A stretch of 64,000 bases of DNA from Achromobacter pulmonis (GTDB taxonomy: Bacteria; Pseudomonadota; Gammaproteobacteria; Burkholderiales; Burkholderiaceae_B): the NCBI RefSeq assembly GCF_002885955.2, contig NZ_POQS01000001.1, forward strand, positions 892,686 to 956,685. Direction: 5' to 3'. Positions 16,657-25,407 of the stretch are shown piece after piece. A program made the translations under genes and the position numbers. The notes below the pieces were generated by a model. The model was given only the letters and a program-made list of their open reading frames with translations. It made no database searches and had not been told where the DNA came from. Every line of letters starts with the position of its first letter. Positions within the stretch are counted from its first letter, which is position 1.

Positions 16657-17619
16657 ATGCAGACGGACGCGAAAGCGCTGCCCAATCCGGGCGCGGCGCA
16701 CGCGGTGGTGGTGGGCGGTGGGACCATGGGCGCGGACGTCGCCGTGGTGCTGACCCGCGCCTCGTGCCGCACGACGGTGATCGAATCGAACGCGGAGCGC
16801 GCCGCCGGCGTGCCGGCGCGCGTGGCCGCCAATCTGGAAGCCATCGGCCGCCAGCAGAACGCGGCGCTGGTGGCCACGGCGCCGGACCTGGACGCGGTGG
16901 ACTGGTCCGGCGTGGACCTGGTCATCGAGTGCATCCCCGAGCGCCTGGACATCAAGCAGGCCCTGTTCGCGGAACTGGAGCGGCGCGCGCGGCCGGACGC
17001 CATCCTGGCCAGCAACAGCTCCAGCTTTCCGATCAGCGCGATCGGCCAGGGGCTGGCGAGCCAGGGCCGCATGCTGGGCCTGCACTTTTTCATGCCGGCG
17101 CACCTGGTGCCGCTGGTCGAGGTGGTGCTGGGCGCGGGCAGCGACGGCGCTTGCGCGGACGCGCTGATCGCCTTCATGCGGCGTTGCGGCAGCGTGCCGG
17201 TGAAGGTGGCCCAGGACCTGCCGGGCTTTCTGGCCAACCGGCTGCAGCACGCGCTGTCGCGCGAGGCCTTCGACCTGATCGACCGCGGCATCGCGTCGCC
17301 GGAAGACGTGGACGCGGCGGTGCGCTTCGGCTTCGGCTTCCGCTTCCTGGCCGCCGGGCCGGTGATGCAGCGCGACCACGCGGGCATCGACGTGCACGCC
17401 GCGGCCGGCGCCACCATGTACCCCACGTTCTGCAACGCCGACCGGCCCGCGTGCTGCCTGACCGAGCGCGCCCAGGACGGCCGCCACGGCATGAAGGCCG
17501 GCCAGGGCTTCTACGCCTGGACGCCCGAGACCATCGCGGCCGAGCGCGAGCGCTACGACCGCCTGCTGCGCGCCGGCCTGGACCTGATGGCGCCCGAACT
17601 GCCGGAGATCCAGCCATGA
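16657..17619 (+). CDS. 3-hydroxyacyl-CoA dehydrogenase-family oxidoreductase
   Basis: A 320-residue NAD-dependent dehydrogenase. The Rossmann fingerprint is VVGGGTMG (residues 18-25), and the catalytic core is GLHFFMPAHLVPLVEVV with His143 and Glu155. The C-terminal domain has DLPGFLANRLQHAL and a final HGMKAGQGFYAW. The start has AAGGAG six bases upstream. It oxidises a 3-hydroxy acid or its CoA ester to the 3-keto form. The next gene, overlapping by four bases, encodes a beta-keto acid cleavage enzyme, the same pairing that degrades L-carnitine through 3-dehydrocarnitine in pseudomonads. Carnitine is therefore one candidate substrate, but the sequence does not prove it. Confidence 0.82.
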   Translation: MQTDAKALPNPGAAHAVVVGGGTMGADVAVVLTRASCRTTVIESNAERAAGVPARVAANLEAIGRQQNAALVATAPDLDAVDWSGVDLVIECIPERLDIKQALFAELERRARPDAILASNSSSFPISAIGQGLASQGRMLGLHFFMPAHLVPLVEVVLGAGSDGACADALIAFMRRCGSVPVKVAQDLPGFLANRLQHALSREAFDLIDRGIASPEDVDAAVRFGFGFRFLAAGPVMQRDHAGIDVHAAAGATMYPTFCNADRPACCLTERAQDGRHGMKAGQGFYAWTPETIAAERERYDRLLRAGLDLMAPELPEIQP

Positions 17620-18470
17620 ACGCAGCCGCCCTGCCGCGCGCGGCGCTGGCCGATACGCCGGCCATCATCACCGTGGCGCCCAACGGCGCCTATAAGAAAG
17701 CCGCCGACCATCCCGCCGTGCCGCTGACGGCCGAGGCCCTGGCGCGCGAGGCCCGCGCCTGCCTGGACGCGGGCGCGGCCATGATGCACATGCACGTGCG
17801 CAAGCCCGACGGCAGCCATCTGCTGTGCGCCGACGCCTACCGCGAGGCGCTGGCGGCGGTTCGGCGCGCGGTCGGCGACGAGCTGCTGGTGCAGGTGACC
17901 AGCGAGGCGGCCGGCGTCTACAAGGCGGCCGAACAGATCGCCGTGGTGCGCGAGCTGCAGCCCGAGGCGGTTTCCATCGGGCTGCGCGAAATCGCCGTGC
18001 CGGACATTCCGGAAACGGAGCTGGCGGCCTTCCTGGCCTGGCTGGCCGAGCGCCGCATCATGACGCAGATCATCCTGTATGACGAAGGCGACGTGCGGCG
18101 CTGGCTGGCCCTGCGCCAGCGCGGGCTGGTGCCGCCCGGCGCCTGGTCGGTGCTGTTCGTGCTGGGCCGCTACAGCGCGGGCCAGACTTCATCGGCCTAC
18201 GACCTGCTGCCGTTCCTGTCGGCGTACGACCATTCCCTGCCCTGGGCCGTCTGCGCCTTCGGCCCCGAGGAAAACGCCTGCGTCACGACGGCGGCGGCGT
18301 TCGGCGGCCATATGCGCGTGGGCTTCGAGAACAACCTGAAGCTGCGCGACGGCAGCGTGGCGCCCGGCAACGCGGCGCTGGTCGCGCAGGCCGCCGAAGG
18401 CGCGCGCGCGCTGGGCCGGCCGCTGGCCGACGCGGCCGCCGCGCGCCGCATCTACGGACAAGTGCGCTGA
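17616..18470 (+). CDS. Beta-keto acid cleavage enzyme (BKACE)
   Basis: A 284-residue TIM-barrel enzyme of the BKACE family (formerly DUF849, Kce-like). It condenses a beta-keto acid with acetyl-CoA and splits it to acetoacetyl-CoA and an aminated or other product. The zinc ligands are His58 and His60 in MMHMHVR and the Glu in MRVGFENNLKL; the N-terminal ITVAPNGAYKKAADHPAVPLT segment is typical. It overlaps the dehydrogenase gene by ATGA, so the dehydrogenase most likely supplies its keto-acid substrate. Confidence 0.85.
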   Translation: MNAAALPRAALADTPAIITVAPNGAYKKAADHPAVPLTAEALAREARACLDAGAAMMHMHVRKPDGSHLLCADAYREALAAVRRAVGDELLVQVTSEAAGVYKAAEQIAVVRELQPEAVSIGLREIAVPDIPETELAAFLAWLAERRIMTQIILYDEGDVRRWLALRQRGLVPPGAWSVLFVLGRYSAGQTSSAYDLLPFLSAYDHSLPWAVCAFGPEENACVTTAAAFGGHMRVGFENNLKLRDGSVAPGNAALVAQAAEGARALGRPLADAAAARRIYGQVR

Positions 18471-18475
18471 AGCCC

Positions 18476-18496
18476 GCGCCGGCGACGAGCCGGCGC
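18476..18496 (+). terminator. Hairpin after the BKACE gene
   Basis: Perfect 8-base stem GCGCCGGC / GCCGGCGC with a five-base loop, five bases after the stop codon. No T-run follows, so termination may be partial or Rho-assisted. Confidence 0.45.
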
Positions 18497-18519
18497 CCGC
18501 GCAACACCGCGGCGCAACA

Positions 18520-18533
18520 TTGACGCCCCGCAA
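18520..18533 (+). promoter_or_regulatory. Weak FNR-like box upstream of nap
   Basis: TTGA-N6-GCAA, one base off the FNR/ANR core TTGA-N6-TCAA, located 70 bases upstream of napE. Oxygen control of nap is common, but this is a poor match and could be chance. Confidence 0.3.
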
Positions 18534-18602
18534 GGGCATCTGCTAAAAACTGCGACATCCGCACGTTAAACGCAATGCCCCAACGTCGTAGCGAGGTGGT
18601 GT

Positions 18603-18761
18603 GTGCAAAACGAGTCTGATGGCTACACAAAGCCGCAGGAGCTACGCAGTTTCCTGTTCCTGACGGCAGTCATGGCCCCCGTCCTGTCGGTCATTATCGT
18701 GGCGGGTTACGGTTTCCTCGTCTGGTTCTATCAGCTGTTCGCCGGCCCGCCCGGCAGCTGA
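18603..18761 (+). CDS. napE: Periplasmic nitrate reductase component NapE
   Basis: A 52-residue protein with a GTG start, GAGG six bases upstream. After a short polar N-terminus (MQNESDGYTKPQELR) comes a single transmembrane segment of about 25 residues and a WFYQLFAGPPGS tail, the signature of NapE. Its role in the nitrate reductase is not defined, but it is typically the first gene of nap operons in proteobacteria. It is followed by napD 23 bases downstream. Confidence 0.85.
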   Translation: MQNESDGYTKPQELRSFLFLTAVMAPVLSVIIVAGYGFLVWFYQLFAGPPGS

Positions 18762-18784
18762 CCAGACGCGACGGAACCGCTCCC

Positions 18785-19102
18785 ATGTCCGCGCTCCCCC
18801 AATCCGCGCCCCCTGCGGCGCCGCCAGAGCTGCACATCGCCAGCATGGTGGTGCACGCGGCGCCCCCGCGCATCAACGAAGTCCGTGCCGCGATCCTCGG
18901 GATCGCCAGCGCGGAAATCCATGCCGCTTCCGATACCGGGAAACTGGTGGTCACGCTGGAAGCTCCCTCCACCGACGACATGATGGCGCGGATATCGGAA
19001 ATCCAGCGCCTCGATGGCGTACTGGCCTCGGCGCTGGTCTACCAGCATTCCGACACGCTGGACGCGATGAACGAGGAGATTGACGATGGCAATGGCTCGT
19101 AG
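18785..19102 (+). CDS. napD: NapA maturation chaperone NapD
   Basis: A 105-residue cytoplasmic chaperone that binds the Tat signal peptide of NapA and delays export until cofactor loading. The core has the ferredoxin-like pattern [22 protein letters not shown], then [10 protein letters not shown] and a C-terminal [17 protein letters not shown]. An N-terminal Pro/Ala-rich extension of about 14 residues precedes the domain. It overlaps napA by 17 bases. Confidence 0.9.
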   Translation: MSALPQSAPPAAPPELHIASMVVHAAPPRINEVRAAILGIASAEIHAASDTGKLVVTLEAPSTDDMMARISEIQRLDGVLASALVYQHSDTLDAMNEEIDDGNGS

Positions 19103-21581
19103 GGACTTCATCAAGCAATCCGCCGCCGCGGCGGCCGCCACCGTCGCCGGCATTCCCATCGTCGGCTACACGCAGAACATCGTCACCGAATCCGAGGCCG
19201 CCAAGCTCAAGTGGTCCAAGGCGCCCTGTAGGTTCTGCGGGACCGGCTGCGGCGTGAACGTCGCCGTGAAGGACAACCAGGTCGTGGCCACGCACGGCGA
19301 TTTCAACGCCGAGGTCAACAAGGGCCTGAACTGCGTCAAGGGCTACTTCCTGTCCAAGATCATGTATGGCAACGACCGGCTGACCCAGCCGCTGTTGCGC
19401 ATGAAGGACGGCAAGTACGCCAAGGACGGCGAGTTCGCGCCGGTGTCCTGGGACCAGGCCTTCGACGTGATGGCCGAACAGTTCAAGCGCGTGCTCAAGG
19501 ACAAGGGCCCGGAGGCTGTGGGCATGTTCGGCTCGGGGCAATGGACCGTCTGGGAAGGCTATGCCGCGCTCAAGCTGATGAAGGCGGGCTTTCGCTCCAA
19601 CAACCTGGACCCGAACGCGCGCCACTGCATGGCCTCTGCCGCGGTGGGCTTCATGCGCACCTTCGGCGCCGACGAGCCCATGGGCTGCTACGACGACATC
19701 GAGAACGCCGACGCCTTCGTGCTGTGGGGCTCGAACATGGCGGAGATGCACCCCATCCTGTGGACCCGCGTCACCGACCGCCGCCTGTCCGCGCCCAAGA
19801 CCAAGGTGGCGGTGCTCTCCACCTTCGAGCACCGTTCGTACGAGCTGGCCGACCTGACGCTGACCTTCACCCCGCAGACCGACCTGGCGATCCTGAACTA
19901 CATCGCCAACTACATCATCGAAACCAAGCGGGTGAACCGGGACTTCGTCGATAAGCACACGGTGTTCCACCAGGGCAACGCGGACATCGGCTACGGGCTG
20001 CGCCCCGACCATCCGCTGCAGAAAGCCGCCAAGAACGCCGACAAGGCCGGTGGCTCGCACCCCATCACCTTCGAGGAATTCGCCAAGTTCGTCTCCAAGT
20101 ACGACCTGGACTACACCTCCAAGCTGAGCGGCGTGCCCAAGAAGCAGCTGCAGGACCTGGCCGAGCTCTACGCCGATCCCAAGGTGCGCGTGACCTCGTT
20201 CTGGACCATGGGCTTCAACCAGCATACGCGCGGCGTGTGGGCCAACAACATGGTCTACAACATCCACCTGCTGACGGGCAAGATCTCCACGCCGGGCAAC
20301 AGCCCGTTCTCGCTGACCGGCCAGCCCTCGGCCTGTGGCACGGCGCGCGAAGTGGGCACCTTCTCGCACCGCCTGCCGGCCGACCTGGTGGTGACCAATC
20401 CCAAGCACCGGGCCCATGCCGAAGCACTGTGGCAGCTGCCCGACGGCACCATACCCAGCAAGGTGGGCGCGCACGCGGTGCTGCAGAACCGCATGCTCAA
20501 GGACGGCCAGATCAACGCCTACTGGGTGATGGTCAACAACAATATGCAGGCCGCCGCCAACCTGATGAACGAAGGCCTGCCGGGCTACCGCAACCCCGAG
20601 AACTTCATCGTGGTGTCGGACGCCTACCCCACGGTCACGACCATCTCCGCCGACCTGATCCTGCCGGCGGCCATGTGGGTCGAGAAGGAAGGCGCCTATG
20701 GCAACGCTGAGCGCCGCACCCAGTTCTGGCACCAGCTGGTCAACGCGCCCGGCCAGGCGCGCTCCGACCTGTGGCAGCTGATGGAGTTCTCCAAGCGCTT
20801 CAAGGTCGAGGAGGTCTGGCCCGCCGACCTGCTGGCCAAGAAGCCCGAATACCGCGACAAGACGCTGTTCGACGTGCTGTTCGCCAATGGCAAGGTCAAC
20901 CGCTACCCCAACACCGAGCGCGCCAAGGACTACGCCAACCAGGAATCGGACGCCTTCGGTTTCTATGTGCAGAAGGGCCTGTTCGAGGAATACGCCGAAT
21001 TCGGCCGCGGCCATGGCCACGACCTGGCGCCGTTCGACACCTATCACGAAGTGCGCGGGCTGCGCTGGCCCGTGGTCAAGGGCAAGGAGACCCTGTGGCG
21101 CTACCGCGAAGGCAGCGACCCCTATGTGAAGCCGGGCGCCGGCTTCGAGTTCTACGGCAATCCGGACGGCCGCGCGGTGATCTATGCCCTGCCCTATGAG
21201 CCGCCGGCGGAGTCGCCCGACAAGGAATATCCGTTCTGGCTGTCGACCGGGCGGGTGCTGGAGCACTGGCATTCCGGCTCCATGACGCGGCGCGTGCCGG
21301 AGCTGTACAAGGCCTTTCCCAACGCGGTCTGTTTCATGCATCCGGACGACGCCCAGGAGATGGGCCTGCGCCGCGGCGTCGAGGTCGAGATCGTGTCGCG
21401 CCGCGGCAAGATGCGCACGCGCCTGGAGACCCGCGGACGCGACAAGCCGCCGCGCGGCCTGGTGTTCGTGCCCTGGTTCGACGCCAGCCAGCTGATCAAC
21501 AAGGTCACGCTGGACGCCACCGACCCCATCTCGTTCCAGACCGACTTCAAGAAGTGCGCGGTCAAGATCGTCAAGGTCTGA
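19086..21581 (+). CDS. napA: Periplasmic nitrate reductase catalytic subunit NapA
   Basis: An 831-residue molybdoenzyme that reduces nitrate to nitrite in the periplasm. It has a twin-arginine signal (ARRDFIKQ), a 4Fe-4S motif with Cys48, Cys51, Cys55 and Cys83, and the molybdenum-ligating Cys181 in ARHCMAS. Length and spacing match NapA of Paracoccus. The ATG at 19086 is chosen because GAGGAG lies seven bases upstream. Electrons arrive through NapC and NapB encoded just downstream. No NapF, NapG or NapH genes are present, so this is the EDABC type fed directly from quinol through NapC. Confidence 0.96.
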   Translation: MAMARRDFIKQSAAAAAATVAGIPIVGYTQNIVTESEAAKLKWSKAPCRFCGTGCGVNVAVKDNQVVATHGDFNAEVNKGLNCVKGYFLSKIMYGNDRLTQPLLRMKDGKYAKDGEFAPVSWDQAFDVMAEQFKRVLKDKGPEAVGMFGSGQWTVWEGYAALKLMKAGFRSNNLDPNARHCMASAAVGFMRTFGADEPMGCYDDIENADAFVLWGSNMAEMHPILWTRVTDRRLSAPKTKVAVLSTFEHRSYELADLTLTFTPQTDLAILNYIANYIIETKRVNRDFVDKHTVFHQGNADIGYGLRPDHPLQKAAKNADKAGGSHPITFEEFAKFVSKYDLDYTSKLSGVPKKQLQDLAELYADPKVRVTSFWTMGFNQHTRGVWANNMVYNIHLLTGKISTPGNSPFSLTGQPSACGTAREVGTFSHRLPADLVVTNPKHRAHAEALWQLPDGTIPSKVGAHAVLQNRMLKDGQINAYWVMVNNNMQAAANLMNEGLPGYRNPENFIVVSDAYPTVTTISADLILPAAMWVEKEGAYGNAERRTQFWHQLVNAPGQARSDLWQLMEFSKRFKVEEVWPADLLAKKPEYRDKTLFDVLFANGKVNRYPNTERAKDYANQESDAFGFYVQKGLFEEYAEFGRGHGHDLAPFDTYHEVRGLRWPVVKGKETLWRYREGSDPYVKPGAGFEFYGNPDGRAVIYALPYEPPAESPDKEYPFWLSTGRVLEHWHSGSMTRRVPELYKAFPNAVCFMHPDDAQEMGLRRGVEVEIVSRRGKMRTRLETRGRDKPPRGLVFVPWFDASQLINKVTLDATDPISFQTDFKKCAVKIVKV

Positions 21582-21601
21582 AAGGCGAACCGGAGACAGC
21601 C

Positions 21602-22078
21602 ATGAAGCTACGCGCCCTCACCCTCACCTTGTGCGCCGTCCTCGCCACCGCCGCCTGGGCCGCGCCGCCGCTGGAACTGGAAGACCCGATGCGCGGGCCG
21701 ACGCCGGTCGCCCAGGAGACCGATCCGCCGCTCATCAGCCCGATCGAGAACAAGGACATCAAGCGGATGCGCACGTATTCGATGCAGCCGCCCACCATCC
21801 CGCACAAGATCGACGGCTACCAGATCGACAAGAACTTCAACCGCTGCCTGGCCTGTCACGCGCGCGTCAACACCGAGGAGACCCAGGCGCCGCCGCTGAG
21901 CGTGACCCACTACATGGACCGCGACAGCAACGTGCTGGCCGAGGTGTCGCCGCGCCGCTACTTCTGTGTGCAATGCCACGTGCCGCAGGCCGAGGCCAAG
22001 CCGCTGGTGAGCAACACCTACCAGGACATAGACGTGATCCTCAAGCGCCTGACGGCTCCGGCGTCCGACAAGAAGTAA
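21602..22078 (+). CDS. napB: Periplasmic nitrate reductase diheme cytochrome NapB
   Basis: A 158-residue exported small subunit that passes electrons to NapA. It has a signal peptide (cleavage near AAWAA) and two heme c sites, CLACH at 82-86 and CVQCH at 122-126; His68 and His103 are likely distal ligands. It starts 20 bases after napA and precedes napC by 16 bases. Its hemes are attached by the Ccm system encoded downstream. Confidence 0.94.
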   Translation: MKLRALTLTLCAVLATAAWAAPPLELEDPMRGPTPVAQETDPPLISPIENKDIKRMRTYSMQPPTIPHKIDGYQIDKNFNRCLACHARVNTEETQAPPLSVTHYMDRDSNVLAEVSPRRYFCVQCHVPQAEAKPLVSNTYQDIDVILKRLTAPASDKK

Positions 22079-22094
22079 GGCGCGGGAGGCTGCC

Positions 22095-22730
22095 ATGGTC
22101 AAACTCATCAAGCGCTACTGGAACATCGTCCGCCGGCCCAGCGTGCATTTCAGCCTGGGCTTCCTGACGGTGGGCGGGTTCATCGGCGGCATCCTGTTCT
22201 GGGGCGCCTTCAACACCGCCATGGAGCTCACCAACACCGAGAAGTTCTGCACCGGCTGCCACGAGATGCGCGACAACGTATACGCCGAGCTCAAGGGCAC
22301 CATCCACTTCACCAACCGCTCGGGCGTGCGGGCGCTGTGCTCGGACTGCCACGTCCCGCACAACTGGACCGACAAGATCGCGCGCAAGATGCAGGCCTCC
22401 AAGGAGGTGTGGGGCAAGATCTTCGGCACCATCGACACGCGCGAGAAGTTCGTCGACAAGCGGCTCGAACTGGCGCAGCACGAATGGGCGCGCTTCAAGG
22501 CCAACGATTCGCTGGAATGCCGCAACTGCCACAATTACGACTACATGGACTTCACGCGCCAGAGCGTGCGCGCGCAGAACATGCATTCCACCTATCTGGC
22601 CGACAAGAGCAAGACCTGCATCGACTGCCACAAGGGCATCGCCCACCAGTTGCCCAACATGGGGCCGGGCGGCGCTTCGATGGGGGCCGCGCCGGAGGCG
22701 GGCAAAGAGGTCGCGCGTGCGGCCCGCTGA
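22095..22730 (+). CDS. napC: Tetraheme quinol dehydrogenase NapC
   Basis: A 211-residue NapC/NirT-type cytochrome anchored by one N-terminal membrane helix (about residues 18-40). Four CxxCH sites are seen: CTGCH (52), CSDCH (82), CRNCH (142) and CIDCH (175). It oxidises membrane quinol and reduces NapB. The C-terminal tail overlaps the start of ccmA by 14 bases, linking respiration and heme-attachment genes in one transcript. Confidence 0.94.
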   Translation: MVKLIKRYWNIVRRPSVHFSLGFLTVGGFIGGILFWGAFNTAMELTNTEKFCTGCHEMRDNVYAELKGTIHFTNRSGVRALCSDCHVPHNWTDKIARKMQASKEVWGKIFGTIDTREKFVDKRLELAQHEWARFKANDSLECRNCHNYDYMDFTRQSVRAQNMHSTYLADKSKTCIDCHKGIAHQLPNMGPGGASMGAAPEAGKEVARAAR

Positions 22731-23391
22731 CGCGCCGCCGCCCATGCTGGGCGCGCGCGGCCTGGTCGGCCGCCGCGGCGGCGCGGCGCCGGTGGATTTC
22801 GAGCTGTACGCCGGCCAGCTGCTGCACGTACGCGGCGCCAACGGCAGCGGCAAGACGAGCCTGCTGCGCACCCTGGCCGGGCTGCTGCGCCCGCAGGCCG
22901 GCAGCGTGCTGTGGCGCGGCGCCGACGCGCGCCGCGACCTGCCGGCGTACCACGCCGGCATGGCGTTCCTGGCGCATGGCAATGGCCTGTGCGCCGAACT
23001 GACCGCGGCCGAGAACCTGCGCTACGCGCTGCACGTCGCCGGCACGCCGCAGGCGGCGCCGCGCATTGCCGAGACCCTGCGCGGCTGGCGCCTGGAGCGC
23101 TGCGCCGACGTGCCCGCCCGGCGCCTGTCCCAGGGGCAGAGCCGGCGGCTGGCGCTCGCGGCCATCGTGCTGGGCGCCAAGCCGCTGTGGCTGCTGGACG
23201 AGCCCGACGCCGGCCTGGACGCGCCCAGCCTGGCGCAGCTGCACGCCGCGCTGCAAGCCCATCTGGCCGCCGGCGGCGCGGCCGTGGTGGCCTCGCACCG
23301 CGAGCCGGGCACGGCCGCGGCGCAAACCCAAACCCTGGACATGGATGACTACGCGGATGCTGGGCACGCTGTCGCAGTTGGCGTTACGTGA
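22717..23391 (+). CDS. ccmA: Heme exporter ATPase CcmA
   Basis: A 224-residue ABC ATPase of the CcmABCD complex that releases heme-loaded CcmE. Walker A is GANGSGKT at residues 40-47, the signature is LSQGQ at 137-141 and Walker B ends in LLDEP near 159-163. The GTG start at 22717 has AGAGG six bases upstream inside napC; an ATG at 22744 would give 215 residues but lacks a ribosome site. The 3' end overlaps ccmB by 35 bases or more. Confidence 0.9.
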   Translation: MRPADAPPPMLGARGLVGRRGGAAPVDFELYAGQLLHVRGANGSGKTSLLRTLAGLLRPQAGSVLWRGADARRDLPAYHAGMAFLAHGNGLCAELTAAENLRYALHVAGTPQAAPRIAETLRGWRLERCADVPARRLSQGQSRRLALAAIVLGAKPLWLLDEPDAGLDAPSLAQLHAALQAHLAAGGAAVVASHREPGTAAAQTQTLDMDDYADAGHAVAVGVT

Positions 23392-24022
23392 GATCCGGCA
23401 GGCCTGGAGACGGCCGGCGGATACGCTGGGCGCCACCCTGTTTTTCGTCGTGGCGGGCTCGATGTTCCCGCTGGCGGTAGGACCCGACCCGGCGCTGCTG
23501 GCGGCCATCGGGCCGGGCGTGCTGTGGGTCTGCGCACTGCTCGGCGTGCTGCTGACCCTGAACCGCCCCTTCGCGCAGGATTACGAGAACGGCGCGCTGG
23601 AACAGCTGCTGGTGTCGCCGCATCCGCTGCCGCTGCTGGTGGGCGCCAAGCTGGCCGCACACTGGTTCAGCAGCTGCCTGCCGCTGATCCTGGCCAGCCC
23701 GGTGCTGGCCCTGCAGTTCGGCCTGCCGCCACAGGCCATCGGCATCCTGGCGCTGTCGCTGCTGCTGGGCACGCCCACGCTGGCGCTGGTGGGCGGACTG
23801 GGCGCGGCGCTGACGCTGGGCCTGCGCGGCGGCGCGCTGCTGCCCCTGCTGGTGCTGCCCCTGTACGTGCCGGTGCTGATCTTCGGGGCCGGCGCGGTGT
23901 CGGCCGCCCATGACGGCATGGGCGCCGGCCCGCAGCTGTCGCTGCTGGGCGCGGGCCTGTGCCTGGCCATACTGCTGTGCCCCTGGAGCGCCTCGGCGGC
24001 GCTGCGCGTGGCGCTGGACTGA
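23357..24022 (+). CDS. ccmB: Heme exporter membrane protein CcmB
   Basis: A 221-residue membrane protein with about six hydrophobic segments, beginning [20 protein letters not shown], typical of CcmB. It forms the membrane part of the CcmAB ABC module with CcmC. The start could also be the ATG at 23345, which adds four residues; both lie inside the ccmA reading frame, so expression is coupled to ccmA. It ends four bases before ccmC. Confidence 0.9.
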   Translation: MLGTLSQLALREIRQAWRRPADTLGATLFFVVAGSMFPLAVGPDPALLAAIGPGVLWVCALLGVLLTLNRPFAQDYENGALEQLLVSPHPLPLLVGAKLAAHWFSSCLPLILASPVLALQFGLPPQAIGILALSLLLGTPTLALVGGLGAALTLGLRGGALLPLLVLPLYVPVLIFGAGAVSAAHDGMGAGPQLSLLGAGLCLAILLCPWSASAALRVALD

Positions 24023-24026
24023 CGCC

Positions 24027-24794
24027 ATGCAGAATCCGCCCCTCAACTCATATCCCGCCGCCGGCGCGTCCTGGCTGCGCTACGCCTCGCCGGCGCTGTT
24101 CTACCCGCTGGCCGGACGGCTGATTCCGTGGCTGGCGCTGGCCGCGGCGCTGCTGGGCGGCGCCGGGCTGGTCGTGGGCCTGGCCGTGGCCCCCACCGAC
24201 AGCCAGCAGGGCGAGGTCTACCGCATCCTGTTCATCCACGTGGCGGCGGCCTGGATGTCCATGTTCCTGTACCTGGTGATGGCGCTGTACGCGGCGCTGG
24301 GCCTGGTCTTCAACACCCGCCTGTCGTTCATGATGATGCGGGCGCTGGCGCCCACCGGCGCGCTGTTCACCTTCCTGACGCTGTGGACCGGCGCGCTGTG
24401 GGGCAAGCCGACCTGGGGCACGTGGTGGGTCTGGGACGCGCGCCTTACGTCCGAGCTGATCCTGCTGTTCCTGTACCTGGGCTTCATGGCGCTGCAGGCC
24501 GCCTGCGACGACGCCCAGCGCGCCGACCGCGGCGGCGCCATCCTGCTGCTGGCCGGCGTGATCAACGTGCCCATCATCTATTTCTCGGTGCGCTGGTGGA
24601 ACACCCTGCACCAGGGCGCTTCCATCAACCTGACCGCCGCGCCCAGCATGGCCGGCATCATGGTCACCGCGATGCTGCTGATGGTGGCCGCGTTCTGGCT
24701 CTACAGCGCGGCGGCCGGGCTGGCGCGCGTGCGCGGCATCATCGCCGAGCGCGAGCCGGCCGCCATCGGGCGCGCCGCGCGGGAGGCGCGATGA
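24027..24794 (+). CDS. ccmC: Heme-handling protein CcmC
   Basis: A 255-residue six-helix membrane protein with the tryptophan-rich [18 protein letters not shown] motif that binds heme and loads it on CcmE, and flanking His residues ([10 protein letters not shown] and NTLHQGAS) that ligate heme iron. It overlaps ccmD by four bases. Confidence 0.94.
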   Translation: MQNPPLNSYPAAGASWLRYASPALFYPLAGRLIPWLALAAALLGGAGLVVGLAVAPTDSQQGEVYRILFIHVAAAWMSMFLYLVMALYAALGLVFNTRLSFMMMRALAPTGALFTFLTLWTGALWGKPTWGTWWVWDARLTSELILLFLYLGFMALQAACDDAQRADRGGAILLLAGVINVPIIYFSVRWWNTLHQGASINLTAAPSMAGIMVTAMLLMVAAFWLYSAAAGLARVRGIIAEREPAAIGRAAREAR

Positions 24795-24955
24795 GCTGGG
24801 ACGCGCTGTTCTCGATGCAGGGCCACGGCCCTTACCTGCTGGGCGCCTACGGCGTGACGCTGGCGCTGATCGGCGTCGAAGCGTTCGTGCTGTGGCGCCG
24901 CGCCCGCGCCCGGCGCGCGGCGCGGCAGGCGCAACCCGGCGGAGGTCGCCCATGA
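24791..24955 (+). CDS. ccmD: Small heme exporter subunit CcmD
   Basis: A 54-residue single-span protein: a short polar N-terminus with [12 protein letters not shown], one membrane helix and an arginine-rich cytoplasmic tail. It is required for release of holo-CcmE from CcmABC. It overlaps ccmC and ccmE by four bases each. Confidence 0.9.
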   Translation: MSWDALFSMQGHGPYLLGAYGVTLALIGVEAFVLWRRARARRAARQAQPGGGRP

Positions 24956-25407
24956 GCCCGCGCAAGCGCCGCGCCCTGGCGATCGCCGGCGGCCTGGGGC
25001 TGCTGGCCCTGGCCGCCGCGCTGGTGCTCAATGCGCTGCAATCGAACCTGGTGTTCTTCTTCAGCCCGACCCAGGTGGTGGCCAGGGAAGCGCCGGCCAG
25101 CGGCAGCTTCCGCGTGGGCGGCCTGGTCGAACAGGGGTCGCTGCGGCGCGAGGCCGATGGCCTGACGCTGAGCTTCGTGGTGACGGACACCGCGCACACC
25201 GTGCCGGTGAGCTACCAGGGGCTGCTGCCGGACCTTTTCCGCGAGGGCAAGGGCGTGGTGGTGGCCGGCAAGCTCGGCGCCGACGGCGTGTTCCGCGCCA
25301 CCGAGGTGCTGGCCAAGCACGACGAGAACTACATGCCGCCCGAAGCGGCCGACGCCATCAAGCGCGCCGGCGCCGCGCCCGCCCATCTGATGCGGGAGGC
25401 GCAATGA
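24952..25407 (+). CDS. ccmE: Heme chaperone CcmE
   Basis: A 151-residue membrane-anchored periplasmic chaperone. After one N-terminal helix comes the OB-fold domain with [10 protein letters not shown], and the covalent heme site is the His in [11 protein letters not shown], the classical HxxxY form. It ferries heme from CcmC to the CcmFH ligase. It overlaps ccmF by four bases. Confidence 0.94.
   Translation: MSPRKRRALAIAGGLGLLALAAALVLNALQSNLVFFFSPTQVVAREAPASGSFRVGGLVEQGSLRREADGLTLSFVVTDTAHTVPVSYQGLLPDLFREGKGVVVAGKLGADGVFRATEVLAKHDENYMPPEAADAIKRAGAAPAHLMREAQ

Noticed and set aside
16653-18470. Apparent fusion of an N-terminal domain to the BKACE gene
   Set aside because: The first part is an out-of-frame reading of the dehydrogenase gene; the BKACE start at 17616 overlaps the dehydrogenase stop by ATGA.
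18471-18602. Strong FNR site controlling nap
   Set aside because: Only TTGA-N6-GCAA is present; retained as a weak, low-confidence site rather than a finding.
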